Source: JAJRPT01 sp965661945
GTDB lineage: Bacteria > Bacteroidota > Ignavibacteria > Kapaibacteriales > UBA2268
Length of the DNA stretch: 64,000 nucleotides
Direction: 5' to 3'
NCBI GenBank assembly: GCA_965661945.1
Contig: CBFIFP010000001.1
Coordinates: 310,001-374,000 of the forward strand
The notes beneath the pieces are model-generated. The model was not told the origin of the DNA, did not search any database, and saw nothing but the letters and a program-made list of their open reading frames with translations. How positions within the stretch are numbered: the first letter of the stretch is position 1; the number at the start of each line of letters is the position of its first letter. Both the position numbers and the translations under genes were made by a program. This document shows, piece by piece, positions 1-9,296 of the stretch.

Positions 1-405
1 GATATATCAGAAGACGCAATAAAAATCGCAAAACATAATACCAGAATAAACAAAATTGATAACATTGAAATTCATAAATTAGATATACTTACAAAAATCC
101 CAAAAACAAAATTTGATATAATAGTTTCAAACCCACCATATATCAGCACAGAAGAATTTGAGAAATTAGACAAAAACGTAAAAGAATTTGAGCCAGAGGT
201 AGCACTAACTGACTTCGGCGATGGCTTAACTTTCTACCGCAGATATTATGAAGTATTCTCAGATATGCTAACTCCAAGCGGAATCTTTTATTTAGAAAAT
301 TCATTCGAGCAAGGCGATAAACTCCTCACTGCCTTCCGCAAAAAATACAAAACCAAAGCAATAGAAGATTCTGGAAATATTATGAGGTTTTTAAGGGGGA
401 GATGA
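1..405 (+). CDS. prmC: Peptide chain release factor N5-glutamine methyltransferase (3' end only)
   Basis: The gene enters from the left edge. The 134 visible residues are the C-terminal half of a PrmC/HemK-type methyltransferase, which methylates the glutamine of the GGQ loop in release factors using S-adenosylmethionine. The diagnostic NPPY motif, which holds the target glutamine amide, is at visible residues 44-47 (SNPPYIS). It is followed by the family's EPEVAL stretch and the D-G-L-x-FYRRYYE helix. The frame is open from base 1 and ends in TGA. C-ending codons look somewhat more frequent than in neighbouring genes. The next gene lies on the opposite strand, so the two converge. Family assignment is firm; the N-terminal half cannot be judged. 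Confidence 0.9.
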   Translation, partial: DISEDAIKIAKHNTRINKIDNIEIHKLDILTKIPKTKFDIIVSNPPYISTEEFEKLDKNVKEFEPEVALTDFGDGLTFYRRYYEVFSDMLTPSGIFYLENSFEQGDKLLTAFRKKYKTKAIEDSGNIMRFLRGR

Positions 406-445
406 AGAAATAATTGCAACTAAAAATTTACTTATTTAAATATTA

Positions 446-1171
446 TTACGCATATTTTTCTAATACTTGAATTGTAGCAGCAAAGTCTTTTGGGTATTCA
501 GCTATGAATTCCACTTCTTTTGCTGATTCTGGGTGAATGAATTTTAATGAATACGCGTGTAGAGTATTGCGAATCATCATTGGTTTTTCCTCTGTGTTCT
601 TTTTTAGATTGAACTTCTTTTTGATTGATGATACTTTAAATTCTTCGTTATTTCCATATATATTATCGACTAATAAAGGATGCCCTATTGCAGATAGATG
701 CACTCTGATTTGATGATGTCTTCCTGTAACAAGCATACATTTTATTAAAGCTGAGCTTCTAAAATTTTTAATCAATTTTATTTTTGTAAGCGATGCTTTA
801 CCTCTTGCTGATGGAATACTTTTTCCTTTATTTGCTGGGTCTGTTAGTATTGGAATATCAATTTCTATAGGTTCTTCATCTAATTGTCCTTCGACTATTG
901 CATGATATATTTTTTCGATTTCTTGTTTTTCAAATAAGCCATTAAGATATTTATGGGTTTCGGCATTCTTAGCATATACCATTATACCACTTGTATCTCT
1001 ATCTAAGCGATGCACTGTAAAAATCTCTTCATATTGGCTCTTTAAGATAGATTGTAAAGATGGAATTAGGGTATTCCAGCGGTCTGGAATTGTTAAAACC
1101 ATTGGCGATTTATTGATTACTAAAATGTAATCATCTTCATAAATCTTTTTAAATTCTTTTACTTGCTTCAT
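446..1171 (-). CDS. RluA-family RNA pseudouridine synthase
   Basis: A 241-residue pseudouridine synthase that isomerises uridine in rRNA or tRNA. The active-site motif HRLDRDTSG is at residues 54-62, with the catalytic aspartate at D57. A second family motif, GRHHQIRVHL, follows near residue 152 (commonly GRTHQIRVH). No S4 RNA-binding domain precedes the catalytic core, as in RluA/RluC-like short forms. It is the last gene of an apparent recJ-folD-synthase operon, and its start overlaps the folD 3' end by 23 bases, which suggests translational coupling. The specific uridine target cannot be read from sequence alone. Confidence 0.9.
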   Translation of the reverse strand: MKQVKEFKKIYEDDYILVINKSPMVLTIPDRWNTLIPSLQSILKSQYEEIFTVHRLDRDTSGIMVYAKNAETHKYLNGLFEKQEIEKIYHAIVEGQLDEEPIEIDIPILTDPANKGKSIPSARGKASLTKIKLIKNFRSSALIKCMLVTGRHHQIRVHLSAIGHPLLVDNIYGNNEEFKVSSIKKKFNLKKNTEEKPMMIRNTLHAYSLKFIHPESAKEVEFIAEYPKDFAATIQVLEKYA

Positions 1172-2033
1172 AAGCTGAATTATATGTATTTTGCATTAAC
1201 ATTGCTATTGTCATTCTTCCTACTCCACCTGGTACGGGAGTTATTGCAGATGCTTTTTCAAAAACATCTTCATAATCTACATCTCCAACAATTTTATAAC
1301 CCTTTTCATTATCATAGTCTATTCTATTTATACCAACATCAATTATTACTGCATCTTTTTTAATATCTTCTTTTTTTATAAGGTTAGCAACGCCCACAGC
1401 AACAATTAATATATCAGCTTGTTTTGTATAATAAGATATGTCTTCACTTGCTGAGTGACAAATAGTTACAACCGAGTTTGCATATTCTTTCTTTTGGTAC
1501 ATTAAATTAGCAATTGGTTTTCCTACTATATTGCTTCTTCCAACAACTACTGTATGTTTGCCTTTTGTATTTATGTTATATCTTTTAAGCATCTCGGTGA
1601 TTCCATAAGGAGTGCAAGATATGTGACCTGGCAAACCTATTACTAGTTTTCCAACGTTAAAAGGGTGAAAACCATCTACGTCTTTATCTGGAGAGATTGA
1701 TGTAATTATTTTTTGTTCGTCGATATGTTTTGGTAAAGGAAGTTGAATCAAAATTCCATGAATCTCATCAGATTCATTCCATTTTTTTACGATTTCTAAG
1801 ATTTCGTCTTCGGTGATTTGATTAGATACTTTTTCTACAATAGAATGATATCCTAACTCGATACATGCTTTTTGCTTACTATTTACATAAACAGAAGATG
1901 CTGAGTTTTCTCCAACTTGTAAAACAGCGAGACCAGGTATAATTCCAGTATTATTTTTTAGTTTTGATGTATTTTCTTTTAATTCTTGTCTAATTTCATC
2001 AGAGAGTTTTTTACCATCAATAATTAAAGTCAT
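1149..2033 (-). CDS. folD: Bifunctional methylene-THF dehydrogenase / methenyl-THF cyclohydrolase
   Basis: FolD interconverts 5,10-methylene-THF, 5,10-methenyl-THF and 10-formyl-THF in one-carbon metabolism, using NADP. The 294-residue length is typical. The catalytic tyrosine and lysine are seen as Y49 and K53 in YVNSK. Q97 lies in ILIQLPLP and D120 in PDKDVDGFHP, and the C-terminal signature PVPGGVGRMT is present. The nucleotide-binding stretch VVGRSNIVGKPIA is at about 163-176. The gene starts one base after the recJ stop and its 3' end overlaps the pseudouridine synthase start, so the three genes are probably co-transcribed from the promoter before recJ. Confidence 0.96.
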   Translation of the reverse strand: MTLIIDGKKLSDEIRQELKENTSKLKNNTGIIPGLAVLQVGENSASSVYVNSKQKACIELGYHSIVEKVSNQITEDEILEIVKKWNESDEIHGILIQLPLPKHIDEQKIITSISPDKDVDGFHPFNVGKLVIGLPGHISCTPYGITEMLKRYNINTKGKHTVVVGRSNIVGKPIANLMYQKKEYANSVVTICHSASEDISYYTKQADILIVAVGVANLIKKEDIKKDAVIIDVGINRIDYDNEKGYKIVGDVDYEDVFEKASAITPVPGGVGRMTIAMLMQNTYNSAYEASKRI

Positions 2034-2034
2034 T

Positions 2035-3735
2035 TTAATTTTCCGATTGTTTTATGTCTTTTATATAAAGTTGAGGATAATTATTTAAATAATGTGAGTT
2101 GATTTCTAAATTATAAACTAAATCAAACGGTCTTCCGGAAGTTATTATTTTAATTTTATCAGAAAGTCCATAACCAATAGCATCAATTACAAAGTTATTT
2201 TGGAAAGCTCTAAATTTTAAATTATTTTGTCCAATAACTTTTACTCCATTAGCGGATGTAACTTTCTTGGAAACAAATAAAGGTTTTGAGTTTGCATAAC
2301 CATGTGGAGCAAATTTTGATAAAGTTTTCAAAAATTTCGGAGATAATTCATTGAGTTTTAATTCTGCATCAATGTTCAATTCAGGAACTAACATCTCATT
2401 TGATATTTGATTACGAGCTATATTGTCAATGATTTCTCTTAATTCATCAACATATTCTTCTTTCAGTGTCATTCCTGCAGCGTGAGTGTGTCCTCCATAT
2501 TCATCTAATAAATGAGAACAAGTTTTTAAAGCTGTGTAAACATCAAAGTTGTTTGCAGACCTTGCGGAACCTTTTCCTCTTCCATCGATAGAAGTTAAAA
2601 GGAAAGTTGGTAAATTAAACCTGTCAACTAATCTTGATGCAACTATACCAATTACTCCAACGTGCCAATCTGATTTGTGTAAAACTAATACTTTTCTGCC
2701 TTTTTTAACTTCTTGCTCTGCCATTGGTATTGCTTCTTCAAAAGTTTGCGCATCAAAAACTCTTCGCTTTCTGTTTTCATCTTCAAGTTGCTGTGCGATT
2801 TGAAAAGCGGCAATTTCATCTTCGTTTGTCATCATTTCTACTGAGCGCATTGCTGCTCCCATTCTACCAGCTGCGTTAATAATTGGCGCAAGTGCATATA
2901 CTGAATTAACAGCAGTGATGGTTCCTGGGTCTAATTTTGTGCAGTGTATTAGTCCTTTAAAGCCAGGTCTTGGTTCTTCGTTTATTATTTTTAGTCCGTA
3001 ATGTACTAATATTCTGTTTTCATCTAATAATGGCACCATATCGGCTGCAGATGCAAGCGCAACAAAATCCAAGTATTTATGAGCTTTTTTGGGAGTTCCA
3101 AGTTTAGCAAAAACTGCTTGAACAAGTTTGAATACCACACCACAAGCAGCAAGTTGTTTAAATGGATAATTGCAATTATTTTGTACAGGGTCAAGAAGTG
3201 CATAAACTTCTGGCATTTCTTCACCTGGCTGGTGGTGGTCGCAAATAACAGTGTCAATTCCTTTAGATTTTGCGTGTTCCAAAGGTTTAAGCGCAGTTAT
3301 CCCTACATCAACCGAAATAAGTAACTTACATCGATGCTGTACTGCCAAGTCAACTGATTTTATAGAAAGTCCAAAACCATCAATAAAGCGATCTGGTATA
3401 AAGTATTCAACTTTTACACCTAACTCTTTAAGAAACAATACTATCAAAGATGTTGATGTAGTTCCATCTACATCATAATCTCCATGAACCCAAACACTTT
3501 CTTTGTTTTCAACTGCTTGAATAACTCTGCTAACAGCTTTATCCATATTAAGCATTACAAAGGGGTCATATAAGTCATCTAATATGGGCTGAAAAAATTT
3601 CTCTGCTTCTTTTTTTGACTCAATTCCCCTATTACAAAGAACTTTTGCAAGTGTTTGTGATATTTTTAATTCTTTTGATAATTCCTGTATTGTTTCGCTT
3701 TTAGACCTTTCATCGAATTTCCAACGATAGTTCAA
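2035..3735 (-). CDS. recJ: Single-stranded-DNA-specific 5'-3' exonuclease RecJ
   Basis: RecJ degrades single-stranded DNA from the 5' end in recombination and mismatch repair. The 566 residues show the DHH-family metal motifs: DYDVDG at 86-91, the second metal aspartate in VDVG near 142-145, and the eponymous DHH at 166-168. The DHHA1 motif GGHTHAAGM follows near residue 415. The C-terminal part resembles the RecJ OB domain. It is the first gene of the recJ-folD-pseudouridine synthase operon, with a good Bacteroidota-type promoter 35-70 bases upstream of the ATG. All key residues appear intact. Confidence 0.95.
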   Translation of the reverse strand: MNYRWKFDERSKSETIQELSKELKISQTLAKVLCNRGIESKKEAEKFFQPILDDLYDPFVMLNMDKAVSRVIQAVENKESVWVHGDYDVDGTTSTSLIVLFLKELGVKVEYFIPDRFIDGFGLSIKSVDLAVQHRCKLLISVDVGITALKPLEHAKSKGIDTVICDHHQPGEEMPEVYALLDPVQNNCNYPFKQLAACGVVFKLVQAVFAKLGTPKKAHKYLDFVALASAADMVPLLDENRILVHYGLKIINEEPRPGFKGLIHCTKLDPGTITAVNSVYALAPIINAAGRMGAAMRSVEMMTNEDEIAAFQIAQQLEDENRKRRVFDAQTFEEAIPMAEQEVKKGRKVLVLHKSDWHVGVIGIVASRLVDRFNLPTFLLTSIDGRGKGSARSANNFDVYTALKTCSHLLDEYGGHTHAAGMTLKEEYVDELREIIDNIARNQISNEMLVPELNIDAELKLNELSPKFLKTLSKFAPHGYANSKPLFVSKKVTSANGVKVIGQNNLKFRAFQNNFVIDAIGYGLSDKIKIITSGRPFDLVYNLEINSHYLNNYPQLYIKDIKQSEN

Positions 3736-4075
3736 AATTAAAATTTTACCTTGTTAATTATATTTTGCACAAATATAAGGAAGTTTTTTAAATAAATTGC
3801 AAAAAGTGTGTATTTTTTTTCACACATTTGATTTGTTTAAAATTAATTACTTGTAATTATTTGGGTTGTAATTTAATATTTTTAATTTGAATTTTGAGTT
3901 TAAAATTTATAAATTGAAATCTGATATAGTTTTTTCATTTTTTATTTTCTTATTTTTTTTATGAATTTTAGCGTTTTAGTTTCATTATTATTTTACATTA
4001 TTAAATAATAATGACCATAAGAAAGGTTTGAAATATCAATTTGATTGTTATAAAAACCAAACAATACAACATTAC
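3736..4075. other. Non-coding stretch upstream of recJ
   Basis: 340 bases with no credible gene. It holds the recJ promoter at 3770-3805. A short inverted repeat (GTGTG, T-rich loop, CACAC) lies around 3806-3826. The rest is simple A/T-rich sequence leading into the decayed region that follows. No RNA gene is recognisable. Confidence 0.6.
3770..3805 (-). promoter_or_regulatory. Bacteroidota-type promoter of the recJ operon
   Basis: On the minus strand a TATATTTG box (3770-3777) fits the -7 consensus TAnnTTTG. A TTTTTG box (3800-3805) supplies the -33 element, with a 22-base spacer. Transcription would begin a few bases downstream, about 25 bases before the recJ ATG. This is a pattern match, not measured. 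Confidence 0.55.
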
Positions 4076-4495
4076 CTATTTAATAAGTTTAGATTTTTCA
4101 ATATCCTCATTTAAATAATAAATTGAAGTAGTGATCCAAAGGTTATCATAAATATCAAAAGTTATACCGGTTATGATTGTCTTTTCATCATAATCCTCAA
4201 TTTCTATCTTTTCCCACTTATTTTTTGAAAATTTAAACAAACTACTTCTGCCTTTAAGATAAAACTCACCTTTTGAATTTACTGTGAAAAGAAAAGAATG
4301 CGTTGTATATATTTTCTTTTCTTCTCCATTTTCAAAATAAGTAGATGGTAATTCGATAAATTCACCGCTACTAGTATATTTAAAAAATCCTAACACACTT
4401 ACAGTATAATCTTCTTCAAAGTTTTTTCTTGTAGCTATGTATATTTCATCTTCATACATTTTAGCATTTAGAAAACCATTATGTTTATCTAATTC
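4076..4495 (-). pseudogene. 3' remnant of a propeller-type protein gene
   Basis: The longest open stretch encodes 127 residues from ATG at 4459, but the same frame is open and protein-like back to 4495, where it meets a TAA. Beyond that stop the frame again reads plausible residues (LKSIDFLTN) before another stop. This is what a decayed longer gene looks like. The repeated pattern of short beta strands and the phrase FDIYDNLWITT resemble the blades of two-component-regulator propeller repeats. No signal peptide or N-terminus is present and no promoter is seen. I infer a C-terminal fragment of a larger sensor or exported propeller protein. An independent small protein starting at 4459 cannot be excluded. 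Confidence 0.4.
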
Positions 4496-4999
4496 TTAAT
4501 TTGTTAAAAAATCAATTGATTTTAATTGCAAACTATAAATTAAAAGTCCTGCTTATACTATTAGTATATTAATTGTTTTATTTGAATTATTCACACTCTA
4601 CCTCGCATGGTGTTATTAAACCTATTTTGCTTTCTTTTTGAAACTTAAGGTAAGAATTACGAAATTAATTAATACGAGTCAAATCTTTTTTTCTAATGAC
4701 ATTTATTTTTTAAATATATAAAAATATTAATAATATTTTTGGTTTATGATATAAAAAAGTATTAATTATAAATGTAGTTTCACTATTTTACATTTAATGC
4801 ATTTTGGTTTTTCAAGTTTTATAATTTACAAATATTTCGCAACTATGTCGCTTTGTATGGAAATATTATTGGGTTTAATGGATTTATTAAATCGGTACTT
4901 TTATTTTTGGGTTGAGTGATATTTTGGCAGCGCTTAATATGACGGTATGGGTTTGGGTGGTAAATTAGAGTATTTATTAATATTTATCTACTACTCTGT
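4496..4999. other. Decayed non-coding stretch
   Basis: About 500 AT-rich bases with frequent stops in all frames. Between 4496 and 4560 the minus strand still carries a few coding-like codons in frame with the propeller remnant. Positions 4920-4965 are relatively G-rich, with no recognisable motif. Nothing else is supportable. Confidence 0.5.
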
Positions 5000-5377
5000 T
5001 TATTTTATATTTAAATAAAATTTGATGGATTTTATTAGGTTTTCAGTGTCATAAGGTTTTGCAAAGTAACCTTTAAAACCCTCGTCTAGTAGTCTTTCTC
5101 CTTCGTTACCAAATGCACGAGTTGTAACAGCAAAAATTGGAATTTTAGAAGAATTTGGAAATCTACGAAATAATCGCATTAGGTCTTCCCCATTCATTTC
5201 ACAATTTAAATTAATATCCATTAGTATCAAATCGTAATTATTCTCTTCAAATTTCTGAATTGCTTCTTTGTCTGTATTTGCTGAATCGAAGTTAAACTCT
5301 TTAGATAATATTATTTATAGTAATAATACTGATGCAGGATCATTTTCAACATATAATATTTTTTTTAACTCGTTCAT
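5000..5377 (-). pseudogene. Response-regulator receiver protein interrupted by one in-frame stop
   Basis: Reading from ATG at 5377, the frame encodes a complete 125-residue CheY-like receiver domain except that codon 21 is TAA (5315-5317). Before it: KKILYVENDPASVLLL. After it the domain resumes in the same frame, with the phospho-acceptor D54 in LILMDINLN, the conserved threonine region FAVTTRA and the KPYD lysine motif near the end. The ATG lies two bases after the stop of the upstream ABC permease, so it was probably the third gene of that operon. A TTG start at 5230 would give only the C-terminal half, which could not fold as a receiver. I read it as a recent nonsense pseudogene; a sequencing error or suppression are alternatives. 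Confidence 0.75.
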
Positions 5378-5379
5378 AA

Positions 5380-6693
5380 TTAACTCATTTTTATCCATTT
5401 GTAGAAATCTTTAATTGTAGGTTTTTTACCTGTCATTAATATTCCAATTCTATAAATCTTAGCTGTAAACCACATAATACCAAAGAATGTTGAAATAAGC
5501 AATACCACTGATGTTAATATTTGCCAAATTGGGACTTGTGTGGAGGCAACTCTTACTATCATTAATATCGGAGAGAAAAAGGGAAATAATGATGCTGCTA
5601 CTGCCGGAACACTATCTGGATTTGCCATAATCATTGGTATTAAAGCAATTGGGATTATGATTGGTATTGTAATCGGAACCATATATTGCTGAGCATCTTG
5701 CTCGTTATCTACTGCTGAGGCAACTGCAGCAAACAAACAAGAATAAATAAAATAACCTGATAAAAAGTAGAATACAAACCCAATTCCAAGCCAAGGGGAA
5801 ATCTCTGGAATACCAGAAAGCATTTTCTCTACTTGTTGTGTTTGTGCTTCTTGGGCTGACATACCTGCTTGTAGGGCTTGAGGGTCTATGTCTATAAATG
5901 CACCCGCAATTTGACCAGCGAATGTTAAAAGTAATACAACTATTGCTATCCAAGCAAATACCTGCGTTAAACCTACTAAGCCAATCCCAAGAACTTTACC
6001 AAGTAATATATCAAATGGTTTTGCAGATGATACTATTATTTCAATAATTCTGTTTGATTTCTCTTCAAGAACTGACCTAAATATATGATTTCCGTACAAA
6101 AACATAAGCATATATATTACAAATCCAAGTGCGTAACCAACGTAAGCAAGCACTTGAGTTTTATCGTCTTTAATGCCTTCTTTTGTAACTTTTTGGGTCT
6201 TTATTTCAATTCCACTATCAACTAGTTTAATTACTTCATCAGGTGTTCCGCTTCTTGTAAGTCGCTCTTTTCTGACTATTCTACCAAGATTACGTTCAAT
6301 TAAGGTTACAAATCCAATTCCTCCCCCACCTTGAGTGTAGATAGGAACTTCACCCGAATCTAAAATGTCTTTTTTTAATAAAACGTATCCATCAATTTCT
6401 GCATTTTCTGTTAATTTTATTAAATCATTTTCAGATTTATCAGTTAAGTAGTACTTGCTAGTATCTGTATCAACTAATTTTTGACCTAAATAATTTGTTT
6501 GGTCAACTATTGCTAATTTTCTTTCGGTTGTATCTTTAAAAATAACTGTAGCTGCAATCATAACTCCGAAAAGTGCAACTATTGCCAAAGGTGCGACGAA
6601 TGTACCAATCAAAAATGATTTGGTTTTTACTTTAGATAAATACTCGTGTTTTAAAACGATTTTAATTTTATTTGTAAGTTTGAAAGTACTCAT
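5380..6693 (-). CDS. ABC-2 type exporter permease (NatB-like)
   Basis: A 437-residue integral membrane subunit of an ABC exporter. One membrane segment lies near residues 26-50, followed by an extracytoplasmic domain of about 130 residues. A block of about five further membrane segments runs from about residue 180 to 415, the layout of the ABC-2/NatB permeases. A Gln/Ala-rich loop lies near 275-290. The ATG overlaps the stop codon of the upstream ATPase gene by one base (TAATG), so the two are translationally coupled and form one transporter. The substrate is unknown; NatAB-type systems export sodium, peptides or drugs. An interrupted receiver-protein gene follows two bases downstream. Confidence 0.87.
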   Translation of the reverse strand: MSTFKLTNKIKIVLKHEYLSKVKTKSFLIGTFVAPLAIVALFGVMIAATVIFKDTTERKLAIVDQTNYLGQKLVDTDTSKYYLTDKSENDLIKLTENAEIDGYVLLKKDILDSGEVPIYTQGGGGIGFVTLIERNLGRIVRKERLTRSGTPDEVIKLVDSGIEIKTQKVTKEGIKDDKTQVLAYVGYALGFVIYMLMFLYGNHIFRSVLEEKSNRIIEIIVSSAKPFDILLGKVLGIGLVGLTQVFAWIAIVVLLLTFAGQIAGAFIDIDPQALQAGMSAQEAQTQQVEKMLSGIPEISPWLGIGFVFYFLSGYFIYSCLFAAVASAVDNEQDAQQYMVPITIPIIIPIALIPMIMANPDSVPAVAASLFPFFSPILMIVRVASTQVPIWQILTSVVLLISTFFGIMWFTAKIYRIGILMTGKKPTIKDFYKWIKMS

Positions 6694-7625
6694 TACTTTT
6701 GAATTTCCAATATTTCTTGTTCGTTTAAGTTGCTTTTGCCAACGGTATTAATAAATATCTCGTGTAAAGACGGCTCAGCAAGTTCAAACTTGTAAATAAA
6801 CACTGATTCTTTAATTGAGTTTAAAATTTGTTTTGCTTCAGATTCATTATATATTTTTATTTCGGCAGAATGATTATTCCTTTGAATTATCTTATCTTGT
6901 TCTAAATCATTTAAAAATGAATCATCTCCTTCAAACTCAAGTTTTAAATTATTTCTACCAAAACTCTTTTTAATATCTCTAACCTTACCAGATAAAACAA
7001 TTTTTCCTTTGTTAATTAGCACTATTTCATCACATAATTCTTCTACTTGCGACATTACATGGGTTGATAGGATAATAGTTTTTCCTTGATTTTTTAGTTC
7101 AAGTATAATATTTTTTAACATTTCGGAGTTTACTGGGTCAAAGCCGGAAAATGGTTCATCGAGTATTAAAAATTCTGGCTCGTGCAGGATTGTAGTAATA
7201 AACTGAATTTTTTGTTGCATACCTTTAGATAGTTCCTGTATCTTCTTTTCTGCCCAATCATTTGCTTCAAGTTTAACAAGCCAATATCTTGCTCTTTTTT
7301 CTGCTTCTTTTTTTGATAAGCCCTTTAATTCACCAAAATAGACTAATTGCTCAATTACTTTGAGTTTTTTGTAAAGCCCTCTTTCTTCTGGTAGATAACC
7401 AATTTGATTTTGGTGCTTTGATGAAACTGGCTCGTCAAAAAGTAAGATTTCCCCTTCATCGGGGTAGTAAATATTTGTTATCTGACGTATAATTGTTGTT
7501 TTACCTGCACCATTAGGACCTAATAAACCAAAAATAGTTCCTTTTTCAACTGAAAAGGAAACATTATTTGTGGCTTTATAGTCGCCAAAATACTTACCAA
7601 CACTATTTAATTTTAAAATTTTCAT
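6693..7625 (-). CDS. ABC exporter ATP-binding protein (NatA-like)
   Basis: A 310-residue ATPase that pairs with the permease encoded immediately downstream. Walker A is GPNGAGKT at 36-43. The signature motif appears as ELSKGMQQK, Walker B as LILDEPFSGFDP, and the switch histidine as STHVM. The Q-loop region reads GYLPEERGLY, as in the NatA/CcmA-like subfamily. The C-terminal 80 residues beyond the nucleotide-binding domain match the DUF4162-type extension, ending in the usual LHEIFI stretch. It is transcribed away from the MFS gene at 7704, with a 78-base intergenic region holding the divergent promoters. Confidence 0.93.
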   Translation of the reverse strand: MKILKLNSVGKYFGDYKATNNVSFSVEKGTIFGLLGPNGAGKTTIIRQITNIYYPDEGEILLFDEPVSSKHQNQIGYLPEERGLYKKLKVIEQLVYFGELKGLSKKEAEKRARYWLVKLEANDWAEKKIQELSKGMQQKIQFITTILHEPEFLILDEPFSGFDPVNSEMLKNIILELKNQGKTIILSTHVMSQVEELCDEIVLINKGKIVLSGKVRDIKKSFGRNNLKLEFEGDDSFLNDLEQDKIIQRNNHSAEIKIYNESEAKQILNSIKESVFIYKFELAEPSLHEIFINTVGKSNLNEQEILEIQK

Positions 7626-7703
7626 ATTTATAAATGCAATTTATGAAATATTGCTAATATTTCTATAATTTCGTAAAATAAAATTTTAAAAAAATAATTA
7701 ATT

Positions 7704-8978
7704 ATGAAAAATAAAGAATTAAAAGCTTGGTATATATACGATTTTGCTTCCTCTGCGTTTTCCACAACTGTTATAACAGTTTTTTTGGGACCTTACCTTA
7801 CCACAGTAGCCAAGGCATCAAGTGTTGGTGGATTAGTTGATTTTTTTGGAATCTCTATAAACCCTGATGCACTTTTTGCCTACGGGATTTCAATTTCAGT
7901 GATTTTGCAGGTGTTTATTTTGCCACTTTTGGGGTCAATAGTTGATTTAACTGGTAAAAAGAGGGAGTTTCTTGGTTTCTTTGTTTTGCTTGGCTCTATG
8001 GCTACAATGGCGATGTATTTCATCACTGATGGAATGTATATGTTTGGTTTTGGGTTGCTTATCGTTGCAAACCTTGCTTATGGGGTTGCTATGGTGATTT
8101 ATAATTCAATTTTGAATGATATAACTATAGAGGATGAAAGGGATTCTGCCTCCTCACGTGGATTTGCAGTTGGTTATGTTGGTGGTGGTTTGCTTCTTGC
8201 AATTAACTTAGTTTTATATACCTTAGCTGATACTGGAGAAATTGAAGTTTCTTCTGGACTTGCAGTTAGGATTTCACTTTGTTCGGCTGGTATGTGGTGG
8301 TTTATTTTTTCGCTTTTCCCAGTTTTAATAATTAAGAACAGACACCCTTATAGATTATCAGATAGTAAAAATGTGTTTAAATCTGGTTTTTTTCAATTTT
8401 TTACTACAATGAAGAAGTTGAGAAATAAGCCACAAACTATGCTTTTTTTAATTGCATATTTGCTTTATAATGATGGAGTTCAGGCGGTAGTTACTTTTGC
8501 ATCGCAATTTGGGATTCATGAGTTAGACCTCACTCAATCTACTATGATTACTATTATTTTCTTAGTCCAGTTTGTTGCATTTGGTGGCGCATTTTTCTTT
8601 GGTTTTTTATCTACTAAAATTGGCTCCAAGAATACGATTTTAACTACTATACTTGTTTGGATTATTGGACTTATTTATGCTTATTCTATTTTAGATTCTG
8701 AAGCAGGTTTCTATGCTTTGGCGCTATCTATTGGGTTTATAATGGGGGGAACGCAGGCACTATCTAGGTCGCTTTTTTCAAAATTAATCCCAGTTGGCGA
8801 AGAAGCGGAATATTTTTCTATTTATGAAATTTCCGAAAGAGGCACAAGTTGGATGGGTTCATTATTGTTTGGTTTATCTCTTGAATTTACAAACTCATAT
8901 AGAGTTGCAATTTTGTCTTTACTCTTCTTTTTTGTTCTTGGTGGAATATTACTTTTGATGTATAAAGGAAAGGAGTAA
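7704..8978 (+). CDS. UMF1-family MFS transporter
   Basis: A 424-residue membrane protein with about twelve predicted helices. The N-terminal signature WYIYDFASSAFSTTV is typical of the UMF1/Atg22-like branch of the major facilitator superfamily. The loop after the fourth helix carries the expected N-D-I-x-x-E-x-x-R-D-x-x-S-S-R-G-F-A-x-G-Y pattern. Members of this family are implicated in export of amino acids or other small solutes, but the substrate here cannot be told. The gene stands alone and converges with the small exported protein gene at 8994, only 15 bases away and with no clear terminator between. Confidence 0.9.
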   Translation: MKNKELKAWYIYDFASSAFSTTVITVFLGPYLTTVAKASSVGGLVDFFGISINPDALFAYGISISVILQVFILPLLGSIVDLTGKKREFLGFFVLLGSMATMAMYFITDGMYMFGFGLLIVANLAYGVAMVIYNSILNDITIEDERDSASSRGFAVGYVGGGLLLAINLVLYTLADTGEIEVSSGLAVRISLCSAGMWWFIFSLFPVLIIKNRHPYRLSDSKNVFKSGFFQFFTTMKKLRNKPQTMLFLIAYLLYNDGVQAVVTFASQFGIHELDLTQSTMITIIFLVQFVAFGGAFFFGFLSTKIGSKNTILTTILVWIIGLIYAYSILDSEAGFYALALSIGFIMGGTQALSRSLFSKLIPVGEEAEYFSIYEISERGTSWMGSLLFGLSLEFTNSYRVAILSLLFFFVLGGILLLMYKGKE

Positions 8979-8993
8979 TAAAAAATTAACCTA

Positions 8994-9296
8994 TTACAAG
9001 TATCGAACAATTGCCCAATAAAAATCAAAATAATTCCTTTTCCAGTCATCAATTGTAATTGTGTCAACCCAAACCGAGTCTATGCCTTCATTACCATATA
9101 CTTGGTCAAAACCTCCATTGTTTACTTTAGGTAAAAAATAATTTGTAGAATCTGTAATTGAATCCCACTCAACGTTTTGAAATTTCGCTTTAAATACGCT
9201 ATCGATATTTGTAATAGTGGCTGAAACTGTGTATAAGGAATCACTTGCATATGAAATGTTGCTTAAATAAATTAATAAAAATATAATGAATTTCAT
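8994..9296 (-). CDS. Small exported protein, function unknown
   Basis: A 100-residue protein whose first 17 residues (MKFIIFLLIYLSNISYA) form a good signal peptide. The mature part is acidic and rich in Asp, Asn and aromatic residues; I recognise no domain. A GGAG sequence lies eight bases before the ATG. The ATG overlaps the TGA of the preceding lipoprotein gene (ATGA), so translation is probably coupled. It is the last gene of a three-gene cassette of exported proteins. Confidence 0.65.
   Translation of the reverse strand: MKFIIFLLIYLSNISYASDSLYTVSATITNIDSVFKAKFQNVEWDSITDSTNYFLPKVNNGGFDQVYGNEGIDSVWVDTITIDDWKRNYFDFYWAIVRYL

Noticed and set aside
1163..3478. Several plus-strand frames opposite folD and recJ
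   Set aside because: Short, low-complexity products without ribosome sites, lying opposite well-conserved genes.
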